Positions 23,579-34,000 of a DNA stretch of 64,000 nt are shown one piece after another. The stretch is from Gari tellinella. Lineage: Eukaryota > Mollusca > Bivalvia > Cardiida > Psammobiidae. Location: assembly GCA_922989275.2 (NCBI GenBank), contig OV277870.1, positions 59,049,079 to 59,113,078 on the forward strand, written 5' to 3'. Every line of letters starts with the position of its first letter. Position 1 is the stretch's first letter. The notes below the pieces were generated by a model. That model saw nothing but the letters and a program-made list of their open reading frames with translations, was not told the DNA's origin and did no database searches. Made by a program: the position numbers and the translations under genes.

Positions 23579-23804
23579 TAAACTTAAACACACTTTAAAC
23601 CTTCACTCCAAAGATACCTATTTTAATGCCTTTAATTGTTTCCCCACTCAATAAAATAGTTCCTCTTTGTGCAGTCATCAAAAAATAAATATTCACCATG
23701 AGAAATAGTTTCCATATCGTAGCAGATGGTGGAAAAAAAACAGACTGAAAGTATAGCAGAATGCTCCTTCAGTAATGCAAACACTCTATTGAGTAAAGGG
23801 TTAA
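23579..23804. mobile_element. Family D MITE, diverged
   Basis: Directly follows the previous copy. It has CCTTTAATTGTTTCCCCACTC, AGCAGAATGCTCCTTCAG and the end TATTGAGTAAAGGGTTAA. The second hairpin arm is largely lost. Confidence 0.6.
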
Positions 23805-23889
23805 TATAGATGATTAGGCATATGGATAATTGGAGTAAATATAAACGCAAGATAAAATTGGATAAGAAATATATCCTGTAGGAGATTTC

Positions 23890-24585
23890 TACTAAAGTTT
23901 ATTTTAGCCTATGCAAACAGTGTTGATCCAGATCAGAGGGCTCCAAATAGGGACCCTATGATTAGGCTCTTCATTTTCTTTCATGTTGCAATTTTTTTTA
24001 AATAAAACTCATTGAAACCTACCACAACATATATTTATCATTAACCAACAGTGTACCTGTGAAGAGTACTCTTGTCCTGTGCAAACAGTGTTGATCCAGA
24101 TCAGAGGGCTCCTTATAGGGGTCCTCTGATGAGGGTCTTCATTGTTTATCAGGTTACTATAAATTGTTACAACCTCATTGCAACCTAGTGCCACGTACTT
24201 ACATCATTAACAAACGTGTAGCTGTTTGGAGTACACTTGTCAATTGCATACAGAGTAGATCCAGATCAAAGCCTCCTTTAAGGCCACTCTGATCAGGATA
24301 TTCACTGTTTGTCATATTGCAATAAATCAAAACTCATTGAAATATACAATCACATATTTACATCATTAACAAAATATATATGTACCTGTGACGAGTACAT
24401 TTCTCCTATGCAAACAATGAAGACCCAAGTCAATGGGCCCCTAATAAAGGTCTTCATTGTTTTACACATTGCAATAAAATGTAACAGGCCCACTATAATC
24501 TAGTGCCACATAACAGTGTATCTGTTGAAGAGTGTACTTGTCCTATGTAATCAGTGTAAATCCAGATTAGAGGGTTCCTAATAAT
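23890..24585. repeat. Tandem array of family G hairpin units, about 165 bp each
   Basis: Five successive units start near 23917, 24082, 24245, 24411 and 24546. Each has a CAAACAGTG-like arm, GATCCAGATCAGAGGGCTCC or a variant, the complementary arm, then an ATTGCAA..ACTCATTGAAA..TACATCATTAAC spacer. The element has been multiplied in tandem instead of dispersed. Confidence 0.7.
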
Positions 24586-24633
24586 GCCTAAAATAAAATG
24601 CTGGGGAAGATCTTTAGTGGTTGTGGTGGTGGT

Positions 24634-24650
24634 TGGGGGGGGGGGGGTGT
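24634..24650 (+). repeat. G homopolymer tract
   Basis: A run of about a dozen G residues after a GGTGGTGGTTGG segment. Run length is prone to sequencing error. Confidence 0.7.
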
Positions 24651-24892
24651 ATTTATGAATCCTAAGTTTTCAGTGGTAGAATAAAGTAAAGGTGTATTTA
24701 TGGCATTATGGTAACACCTTTCTGTCATATACACCATTACCTATTTATTTCGCCTCAGAACTACTTTTCCAGATAAAGTACTATTACATACTTTTACAAC
24801 TTCATGAAAAATGGCACCTTAAAGCAGGACTAAAGTTAATCCAAAATCTCATACAATTACTTTATGTCTCCTATTATGTACCATAACCCATT

Positions 24893-25595
24893 ACTCCATA
24901 AATACGTCATTTTAAGCATTTAATTTATTCCTTCACTAAAGAAAGTACTTCCACGTTATAGTCATGGATAGAAGGAGATTTGAAATGTCAAAAACCATTA
25001 TTCACGACACACAAAGCAGTTAGCATGATGCACAAAGCACAAAGTGATATTGAATTCTTGAAGTAATGAAGTTTAAATAAGCACTTAGCACCAAACATTA
25101 TGAACAAAACATAATGCAAGATAGAGTGAAATTTACAATAAACCACCAAGCATCAAGCATACTGCATAAAGCACAATGAGAAGTGGAATTGTTGAAGTCA
25201 TGATGGAACTGCAAAGTAGAATAAGGAATGAAGCACCAAACATTGTGAATAAAGCATGAAGCATGATAGCATGTATTTTACAATGAGGAACAAAGCATCA
25301 AGCATAATGGAATATTTGCACTGATACTCTTCCATATCGGAGAGCTCCTACAGAATCGGTATTTTACCTATTGAACCAAATGTGAAGAGTACACTTTTCC
25401 TATGCATGCAAACAGTATCTACCCAGACCAGAGGGCTATATAGTAGAGTCCGGTACTTTCAAGCAAATTGTTTCGAAGATTGTATCCTAAAGCAGACTGA
25501 AGTAAAGCAGAATGTACCTTAAGGTACATGCTGCTTAACTTCAACCTGCGTTAAGTAGTCACCTGTTTACAAAATAGACACAGGTTGTGTGGTTA
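24893..25595. mobile_element. Family D MITE split by a ~500-bp insertion
   Basis: The left side (ACCCATTACTCCATAAATAC .. CTTCACTAAAGAAAGTACTT) ends near 24970. The matching hairpin and right side (AGCAGAATGTACCTTAAGGT, GTAGTCACCTGTTTAC) resume near 25490. The intervening sequence has several AAGCAC/AAGCAT-rich short repeats (GCATGATGCACAAAGCAC) and a G-type fragment near 25385-25450. Confidence 0.5.
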
Positions 25596-25599
25596 TGTA

Positions 25600-26375
25600 A
25601 ACAAACAGAAGTAATGAAGAAAGCTCAAGTAAAATATTAGGAGCTTTTTGCATGAGTTTAGTCCTGTAAATGTATCTAACTTTTATGAAAACTTATTAAC
25701 CCCTGAAAATACAAATTCTAAAATCTAGTTTACGTCTTGTCCGTATTTGACTGCTTTATAATGTAACTCGTAAGCTGTATGGCTGAAAGACTTTCCAGAT
25801 TATAAAAGTAAATAGCAGTTGAAGAATAAGTTCATTAAATGAAATAGCAGACTAGTCTGGAACCCCCCCCCCCCCCCCCCCCTCATACACACACAACACA
25901 CACCCTTACTCTGCAGAGACAGGGTCAGTCAACGCGCCGCAATGATGGAGGCATTCATGAAATAGAGGTAAACGGGAAACATAATGATAAATTGTGGGTG
26001 GAGTTACATTAGCTGTAATAGGGCGGTTATAATTTAGGTGTTTGTATTGTATTGTATTGTATTCAAAATTACATTATAAATTCAAAACACGTGTTTCGCG
26101 AATGAATTCAGTATAAATTCGGGCATTGAAATTATTTTAAAGATAACCATATTTTCGGATATAATATAGGTCCGTTGACATTTCGGATACATAAAACATC
26201 GTCAGATTGTATCATTATTGTATTAAGTTGTCTTATTTGTTGGAACCGTTTTTATAAAACATTATATACCAATTCAAAAATATGTCGTTAGCCACTGAAT
26301 TAAGCATCGAATCATTTTAACAGTATGCTTATTATTGGCTATTACATGTTTAAAGATACGTTTGATGTAACATTT
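25600..26375. other. No gene; C-tract and short tandem repeat
   Basis: Contains a C homopolymer of about 20 (25863-25882), a CA-rich stretch after it, and four TATTG units near 26043-26062. Otherwise nothing is recognised. Confidence 0.5.
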
Positions 26376-26379
26376 GTAC

Positions 26380-26447
26380 TGAATCGTTGGTGTAGAGGTA
26401 AGGTTTCTCGTCCAGGCGGCACATGTTCGATTCCCGTCACCCGAATG
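26380..26447 (+). mobile_element. tRNA-like unit with A and B boxes (SINE head or tRNA relic)
   Basis: TTGGTGTAGAGGTA (26387-26400) fits the Pol III A box and GTTCGATTCCC (26425-26435) fits the B box. The acceptor stem does not pair well, so I do not call a functional tRNA. Most likely a tRNA-derived SINE head or pseudogene. Confidence 0.55.
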
Positions 26448-26822
26448 TATTTCATCTATTAATTTTAGTGAAAATATTTCGGAAAACCGAAAACTTAACT
26501 TGTATTTAATATACTTCTCAAAGTTTGCTTAGCACCAAGGGTATATAAGTCATTATATATATCGATTAATGCATTGACCCTATTACTTTCCCACCGTATA
26601 ATGGAGAAATCTATGCAATGGGATGTTGTCACAGATTCTGATACATATAACTTTTACATTTGTTCAGGTTCCGTAGGCGAAAATGAGGAAATTCTGAGAT
26701 TTCATTGAAACTTTCAAATTAAAGGAATTTTACATTTGAATATTCTTATATATGCTATTCGAGGGTAAAACTATTGAACGTTTTATATTTAAAAAAAAAA
26801 CATTTCTAAATAAAACAAATTG

Positions 26823-26900
26823 AGCGCGACCGGAACTCGAACCCAGGCCGCTTGGACGAAAAGTATGGACCCTTAACATGACAGCAACAATTCAGTAGAA
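26823..26900 (-). mobile_element. tRNA-like unit, weak A box
   Basis: On the minus strand, GGGTTCGAGTTCC is a good B box. The upstream TGTCATGTTAAGGG is only a loose A-box match. Probably a tRNA-derived relic. Confidence 0.45.
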
Positions 26901-26921
26901 ATCTCTCATCCAATTTATCTA

Positions 26922-26992
26922 TTTGATTGATTGATTGAGTTTGGTTGTACGGCACCGCGACACATGACATGATCATATGGCGCCGAATTATC
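26922..26992 (-). mobile_element. SINE-like 3' segment with (TTGA)n tail
   Basis: On the minus strand GCGCCATATGATCATGTCAT, then GTGTCGCGGTGCCGTAC and CAAACTCAATCAATCAATC. The same segment occurs at 38449-38512 on the plus strand. It resembles, from memory, the 3' part of molluscan tRNA-derived SINEs. Confidence 0.6.
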
Positions 26993-27274
26993 TATATAAT
27001 AGCATAAGATAGGGCTACTTTAAAAATGACTCGTTCCCAGAATTTCTGCTTAATTTAGTCGCTTGTCACATATGTTTGAACTGGTAATTTAGTTTTGTAT
27101 AACATTGAATCGATAGGTTACAATAAGATATTGCGAATCACCTAAGATAACAAAAACCCTATTACGGCTCATATCACTCCACCCATTTTCAACTGTTTCA
27201 CGGGGCAGCCATTATTACGCTTTACCTGGCATACTTTCTTAGCACGACGGGGGCCAGACTATGCCTGCCGTACT

Positions 27275-27616
27275 TTATAAGTAGGACGGGAACAAGGCTA
27301 AGGTTAGTTGACTATCATTGACACTAAGGGAGGAAACCTCAATACGTAACCTGCATGGCTTCATAATCAAGGGACAATAAAGGGCACAATCCATTGAACA
27401 AAGGCTAAATATACTGAAAGGATAAAGAAACGCAAGGTACATTTTTTTCAATATTTTTGGGTAAGGATGAAGAATAATTGATATTGAACTAACAGCAAAA
27501 GGACGATTAGTATCTGTAGCGCGTTCAAGTACCATATCGATTGCATCGAAAGCATCAGAAAACGGTAACAATTTAACTAAGACGACCGTTTGCACGTTAT
27601 CGATTGCGAACGGCAC
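27275..27616 (-). other. Unrecognised 113-codon reading frame
   Basis: The first ~45 residues look protein-like (start MPFAIDNVQTVVLVKLLP, then DMVLERATDTNRPFAV). The rest is hydrophobic with no motif I know. A 20-bp segment encoding VLERAT recurs inverted at 27992-28011, in a related frame pointing the other way. It could be a decayed exon; real coding status is uncertain. Confidence 0.3.
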
Positions 27617-27894
27617 GAACGGCCTCAGAGGTAGTTAGCCATCGCCAACAATGAAAACGAAATGGCGACTAAATGAATTTAATAAAACCAGCTAACAGTC
27701 CCGACTTAATTTCTCATCAATAAACCAATATTTTCCGATACTTAATGTATCAAACAAAGCAGCTTACATCTGAGCAGCTAAATCTTATTTTTATATGCCG
27801 TAAAATTGATGCATTTCAGTTCATAAGTACATTTTTGCTTGTGTTATTTCGAATCGTACATAAATCGTCCGTACCCTTGACAAGTTAATAAACA

Positions 27895-28080
27895 TGGGGG
27901 CGCAATGAGTTATTATTGAAGAGTATTGGTGAACGTTAGATGTCGTACTATCTGGGTTGATTGCATCGGTAAAACGTTGCTGTTCGCTGATACGGTACTT
28001 GAACGCGCTACAGGTGAGGGATTTAGGAAACGTTTATGCGTCCGTTCGTTCGCCGTCAACAATTTCTTTAGGCAACATCT
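27895..28080 (+). other. Coding-like fragment related to 27500-27616, opposite strand
   Basis: An open stretch of about 50 codons includes FADTVLERATGEGFRKRL and RSFAVNN, paralleling VLERATDTNRPFAVSS on the minus strand 475 bp away. A CAG/GTGAG splice-donor-like site falls right after VLERAT. No start or gene context is seen. Confidence 0.3.
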
Positions 28081-28159
28081 CGTCCTAAACTACTGATTGG
28101 AATTTAACAAACTTTGCAGGAATGATCCCTATATGGTGCTCTTTTTATTTTTTTCAAAA

Positions 28160-28665
28160 AGTTTCGGTCCGTTGCATATCTAGGTCAAAGAGCTAACAAT
28201 AGATTTTCTATGTCTGAAACAAGTCTTCTTGTCTGAAACAACAGTACTCTGAGCTTAGATATTTGACACAGTACATCATCTACATGTGCTCTATCAAGAA
28301 TGTACAAATTATACCTCATGGGTAAAAAAAATGACTCTGCCCCGGGGGTCATACATTTACATTGAGTTATATAGTGAAATTTTCAAATGCTTTCCTTTTG
28401 AAACTAATGTGGCCAAAGCTTTAATATTTAGCATCCTGACACTTCTAGGAGTCAATTACCAATTTTGTTCAAATGATTCTGGTCCGTTGCATATCTAGTT
28501 CACATGAGCTAGAAATAAATGTTTTCAATGAACTTAAAAATAATCTTCTTGTCATACACAAAAGTACGATGAGCTTAGATATTTGGCACACAACATCATC
28601 TACTCAGCTAATGACACTATCATATTGTTATAATTCCTCAGCTTTTCAAAATATTTTCCTTACTT
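28160..28665 (+). repeat. Partial tandem duplication, period about 315 bp
   Basis: GGTCCGTTGCATATCTAG occurs near 28168 and 28482. Each is followed by a TCTTCTTGTC..AGTAC..TGAGCTTAGATATTTG segment and CATCATCTAC. The second unit is truncated. Confidence 0.65.
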
Positions 28666-28674
28666 GCATTTGCT

Positions 28675-29605
28675 CGAACGTCGAAATTAGACCCAAGTTC
28701 GGCAATTTCCTGATTTTTTATCAGTTAAGAACGTCGAAATTCGACATGAATTCGACAAAATAATGTGTTTAAGAACATTTGAATGTCGAACGTCGAATTT
28801 CGACAATATTTCGACATTTCCATTACTTGCAATTTATCGAACGTCGAAATTCGACCCAAGTTGGACAGTTTCCCGACTTTGTATAAGTGTTTTACGTCGA
28901 AGTTCCACATGAGTTCCACAAAGTAATGTTTTTTTTACATGTTGAATGTCGAACGTCGAATTTCGACAATATTTCGACTTTTCACTTTGCAAGCAGTTTG
29001 TCGAACGTCGAAATTCGACCATAGTTCGACAACTTCCAGACTTTGTATATGTGTCGAACGCCGAAATTCGACATGAGTTCGACAAAGTAATGTGTTTCAG
29101 AAATTTTGAATGTCAAACGTCGAATTTAGACAATATTTCGACTTTTACCTTACTTGCAGTTTGTCGAACGTCGAAATTCGACCCTAGGTTGACAAGTTCC
29201 CGACTTTGTATATGTGTCGAACGTCGAAATTCGACATGAGTTCGACAAAGTAATGTGTTTCAGAAATTTTGAATTTCGAACGTCGAATTTCGACAATATT
29301 TCGACTTTTCCCTTCTTGCAGTTTGTCGAACGTCGAAATTCAACCCTAGTTCGACAATTTCCCGACTTTGTATAAGTGTCGAACGTCGAAATTCGACACC
29401 AGTTCGACAAAGTAATGTGTTTTAAAAATGTTGAATGTCGAATGTCGAATTTCGACAATACTTCGACAATATGGCAAAGCTGACTTGTAGATCGGCAATT
29501 TTTTTACATTATGTGAAAGCTTAAATCTCGAAAGTCGAAATTCGACAGCTGTTCGACATTTCATTTGTGAAAGGTCGAATGTCGAATTGTCGAATGTCGT
29601 GCAAA
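28675..29605 (+). repeat. 162-bp tandem array rich in GTCGAAATTCGAC palindromes
   Basis: About 5.5 units, with starts of equivalent segments near 28729, 28890, 29053, 29215 and 29377. Each unit has two to four copies of GTCGAAATTCGAC or CGTCGAATTTCGAC plus AGTTCGACAAAGTAATGTG and GACTTTGTATA spacers. Overlapping frames on both strands (Phe/Arg/Ser/Thr-rich) follow from the repeat. It lies at the centre of the 25-kb element. Confidence 0.85.
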
Positions 29606-30085
29606 CTTCACACACCTTATATTATAACTGTGCCTTGTGTCGATGCTGTGCTCCCTTTAATGGCCAGTAGTGTGACCATGTTACTATAAAGCCTAAAAAA
29701 TGATTTATAACGAAAATTAATAAACGCTAAAAAAATCTCGCTGAGAGGGAAGACGATTTAAATGGCTGACATCGACTCATCACGTGATTCATCGACGAGT
29801 TACGTCACTGTACTAAGTGATTTTGATCTAGTGACGTAGATCTGTTGAACCGGGTCTCATTGATCTACCCGCTGGTGGTGTTTTACTCTTTAACCTTTAA
29901 AATCGCAACATCAACAAACACAACTGATCCATCATACGAGGATGTGTTACATTGACTTATTTAAAGCGACTCGCAACCGGATTGTGTATTTGCAAAAAGA
30001 AAAGAAAATGCTCAAATAAAACCAAATTTCAAGTTAATATGGTCATCAATACACAAGTTGAGCAATGACGTTGGATTTGTACGTA
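29606..30085. other. No gene recognised
   Basis: An ATG at 29762 opens a 25-codon Ser/Asp-rich frame that ends in TAG. It is too short to call. Nothing else is recognised. Confidence 0.4.
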
Positions 30086-30089
30086 GATT

Positions 30090-30330
30090 TGTAGGTAGAG
30101 AGACCCGAGAAGCCCCACAAGTTTGCAACTGGGTAGAAACACAGACCTTCAGCAAGCCAGTTGGATAGCTTCCTCACATGAAAACGTGAAAAATCGGATA
30201 TCCCTAGACCGGGTTTCATACTCAATGGGGTGAGGACCTTAGTGAGTGTCGGTTGACAGACCGGGACTAGAACCAGGGACCTTCACCACAGGGTTTGTGC
30301 TCTACCGACTGAGCCATCCGAACAGCTTAA
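30090..30330 (-). mobile_element. tRNA-derived SINE
   Basis: On the minus strand the head has A box TGGCTCAGTCGGTAGAG and B box GGTTCTAGTCCCGG. It is followed by a conserved-looking body: CATGTGAGGAAGCTATCC, AACTGGCTTGCTGAAGG and TTCTACCCAG. The head plus body resembles broadly distributed molluscan SINEs; the name of the family is not assigned. Confidence 0.7.
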
Positions 30331-30479
30331 ACAAGTCTGTCACAATTAAAATATAACGCAACCCGGCTACATTGCAATTGTAATTCTTTGTACTACTATA
30401 GATTTTGCAAACGCTTTCTGCGTTAAAAGAAACTAAATGTAAAATTAATATCTCTGCTCTAGAGGATATTGTGACCCAA

Positions 30480-30545
30480 TTAGTTTGGATCCAGTTGAGA
30501 CACAGATAACTCTGTACGTCATCAGGATCCATACTGTTCGGAAGT
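30480..30545. repeat. A/B-type hairpin core, degenerate
   Basis: TAGTTTGGATCCAGTTGAGA and CATCAGGATCCATACTG are diverged arms around a lost apex. Confidence 0.5.
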
Positions 30546-30556
30546 CAGAATATATA

Positions 30557-30680
30557 TTAACCTATTGCCCCATAGCCAATTTCTAGTATTGAAGATAGGT
30601 GATCACTTAAGGCAGGTTGAAAGTAAAGCAAATGAGCTTTCAGGTGTACATTGTGATCCACTTTCAACCTAAAAGTACAG
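30557..30680. mobile_element. Family D half-element
   Basis: TTAACCTATTGCCCCATAGC, TGAAGATAGGTGATCAC and GGCAGGTTGAAAGTAAAGCA match one end and one hairpin arm. The element fades out after CTTTCAACCT. Confidence 0.65.
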
Positions 30681-30865
30681 TTCTACTTTCTGTCTGAAAA
30701 CTGTACATTCACTCCCCTTATCATTGAGCCATCTTGCCTACAATATTGAGCACTTCTAACATATGGGGCGTAGGCAACCGCAGTACTGGCTCAGACCCTT
30801 CACATGTGCCAATTTTAACCCCTGGGTGGAGAGGACCAATTCGCAGTACATTTCTAGCTCAAGAA

Positions 30866-30902
30866 CATTCCTGTACATCATCAGTGATGATGTACAGGAA
30901 TG
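30866..30902. repeat. Perfect snapback, 18-bp arms with 1-nt loop
   Basis: CATTCCTGTACATCATCA is followed after one G by its exact complement, just beside a tRNA-like unit. Confidence 0.85.
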
Positions 30903-30985
30903 GTCCGGCGGGGAATTGAACTCACCAATCCTGATACCGTAGTCAAACGAGCATGTTGCCACTAGACTACTTCCACCGGTTCTGG
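30903..30985 (-). mobile_element. tRNA-like unit with A and B boxes
   Basis: On the minus strand AGTAGTCTAGTGGCAAC resembles an A box and GAGTTCAATTCCCC a B box, with GGTGGAAG..CCGGACC near the ends. Probably a SINE head or tRNA relic; its trailing side runs into the snapback. Confidence 0.5.
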
Positions 30986-31015
30986 ATACCGCTGCATTAG
31001 GCTACAGTTTGCCTG

Positions 31016-34000
31016 CATTCAAAATAACAATGTTATTTTTCGAATATACTTCTGAATATCCAACTCACGGCTGGCTGTGAATTCAACATTGCAATACTTT
31101 TTTCGAATACACTTCTGAATTAACAACTCACAACTGGCTGTGAATTCAACATTGCAATGTTTTTTTCGAATACACTTCTGAATAACCAATTTACAGCTGG
31201 CTGTGAATTCAAGAGTGCAAGGTATTTTTCGAATACACTTCTGAATAACCAACCCACAGCTGGCTGTGAATTCAAAAGTGCAATGCTTTTTTCGAATAGA
31301 CTTCTGAATAACAAACTCACAACTGGCTGTGAATTCAAAAGTGCAAAGCTTTTTTCGAATACACTTCTGAATAACCAATTCACAGCTGGCTGTGAATTCA
31401 AAAGTGCAAACATTTGTTTCGAATACACTTCTGAATAACAGACTCACAACTGGGTGTGAATTCAAAAGTGCAAGGTATTTTTCGAATACACTTCTGAATA
31501 ACCAACTCACAGCTGGCTGTTAATTCAAAATCCTTGTTTCGAATACACATCTGAATAACCAATTCACAGCTGGCTGTGAATTCAAAAGGGCACTCACAGC
31601 TGGCTGTTAATTCAACTATGCAATTTATTTTTCGAATACACTTCTGAATAACCAACCCACAGCTGGCTATTAATTCAAAAGTGCAATGCTTTTTTCGAAT
31701 ACACTTCTGAATAGCCAATTCACGGCTGGCTGTGAATTCAACATTAAAATCCTTTTTTCGAATACACATCTGAATAACCAATTCACAGCTGGCTGTGAAT
31801 TCAACAGTGCAAGGTAGTTTTCGAATACACTTCTGAATAACCAACCCACAGCTGGCTGTGAATTCTAAAGTGCAAGGTATTTTTCGAATACACTTCTGAA
31901 TAACCAATTCACAGCTGGCTGTGAATACAAAAGTGCAATGCTTTTTTCGAATACACTTCTGAATAACCAACTCACAGCTGGCTGTGAATTCAAAAGTGCA
32001 AGGTCTTTTTCGAATACACTTCTGAATAACCAATTCACAGCTGGCTGTGAATTCAAATATGCAATTTATTTTTCGAATACACTTCTGAATAACCAACTCA
32101 CAGCTGGCTGTTAATTCAAAAGTGCAAGGTCTTTTTCGAATACACTTCTGAATAACCAATTCACAGCTGGCTGTGAATTCAAATATGCAATTTATTTTTC
32201 GAATACACTTCTGAATAACCAACCCACAGCTGGCTGTGAATTCAAAAGTGCAAGGTATTTTTCGAATACACTTCTGAAAAACCAATTCACAGCTGGCTGT
32301 GAATTCAAAAGTGCAAGGTATTTTTCGAATACACTTCTGAATAACCAACCCACAGCTGGCTGTGAATTCAAAAGGGAAAGGTATTTTACGAATACACTTC
32401 TGAATAACCAATTCACAGCTGGCTGTGAATTCAAAAGTGCAAGGTATTTTTCGAATACACTTCTGAATAACCAATTCACAGCTGACTGTGAATTCAAAAG
32501 TACAATGCTTTTTTCGAATACACTTCTGAATAACCAACTCACAGCTGGCTGTGAATTCAAAAGTGCAAAGCGTTTTTCGAATACACTTCTGAATAACCAA
32601 TTCACAGCTGGCTGTTAATTCAAAAGTGCAAGGTATTTTTCGAATACACTTCTGAATAACCAACTCACAGCTGGCTGTTAATTCAAAAGTGCAAGGTCTT
32701 TTTCGAATACACTTCTGAATAACCAATTCACAGCTGGCTGTGAATACAAAAGTGCAAGGTATTTTTCGAAAACACTTCTGAATAACCAATTCACAGCTGG
32801 CTGTGAATTCAAAAGTACAATGCTTTTTTCGAATACACTTCTGAATAACCAACTCACAGCTGGCTGTGAATTCAAAAGTACAAAGCTGTTTTCGAATACA
32901 CTTCTGAATAACCAATTCACAGCTGGCTGTGAATTCAAAAGTGCAAGGTATTTTTCGAATACACTTCTTAATAACCAACTCACAGCTGGCTGTGAATTCA
33001 AAAGTGCAAAGCTTTTTTCGAATACACTTCTGAATAACCAATTCACAGCTGGCTGTGAATTCAAAAGTGCAAGGTATTTTTCGAATACACTTCTGAATAA
33101 CCAACTCACAGCTGGCTGTTAATTAAAAAGTGCGAGGTCTTTTTCGAATACACTTCTGAATAACCAATTCACAGCTGGCTGTGAATTCAAAAGTGCAAGG
33201 TATTTTTCGAATACACTTTTGAATAACCAACCCACAGCTGGCTGTTAATTCAAAAGGGCAAGGTATTTTTCGAATACACTTCTGAATAACCAATTCACAG
33301 CTGGCTGTGAATTCAAAAGTACAATGCTTTTTTCGAATACACTTCTGAATAACCAACTCACAGCTGGCTGTGAATTCAAAAGTGCAAAGCTTTTTTCGAA
33401 TACACTTCTGAATAACCAATTCACAGCTGGCTGTGAATTCAAAAGGGCAAGGTTATTTTCGAATACACTTCTGAATAACCAATTGACAGCTGGCTGTGAA
33501 TTCAAAAGTACAATGCTTTTTTCGAATACACTTCTGAATAACCAACTCACAGCTGGCTGTGAATTCAAAAGTGCAAAGCTTTTTTCGAATACACTTCTGA
33601 ATAACCAACTCACAGCTGGCTGTGAATTCAAAAGTGCAAGGTATTTTTCAAATACACTTCTGAATAACCAACTCACAGCTGGCTGTTAATTCAAAAGTGC
33701 AAGGTATTTTTCGAATACACTTCTGAATAACCAATTCACAGCTGACTGTGAATTCAAAAGTACAATGCTTTTTTCGAATACACTTCTGAATAACCAACTC
33801 ACAGCTGGCTGTGAATTCAAAAGTGCAAAGCGTTTTTCGAATACACTTCTGAATAACCAATTCACAGCTGGCTGTTAATTCAAAAGTGCAAGGTATTTTT
33901 CGAATACACTTCTGAATAACCAACTCACAGCTGGCTGTTAATTCAAAAGTGCAAGGTCTTTTTCGAATACACTTCTGAATAACCAATTCACAGCTGGCTG

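Noticed and set aside
25863..25882. Poly-C tract as a structural feature
   Set aside because: Homopolymer length is unreliable in raw sequence; no other signal accompanies it.
26380..26447. Functional tRNA gene
   Set aside because: A and B boxes are present but the acceptor stem does not pair and no clear anticodon arm could be drawn.
29762..29838. ATG with good context opening a Ser/Asp-rich frame
   Set aside because: It stops after 25 codons; no continuation or splice donor could be supported.
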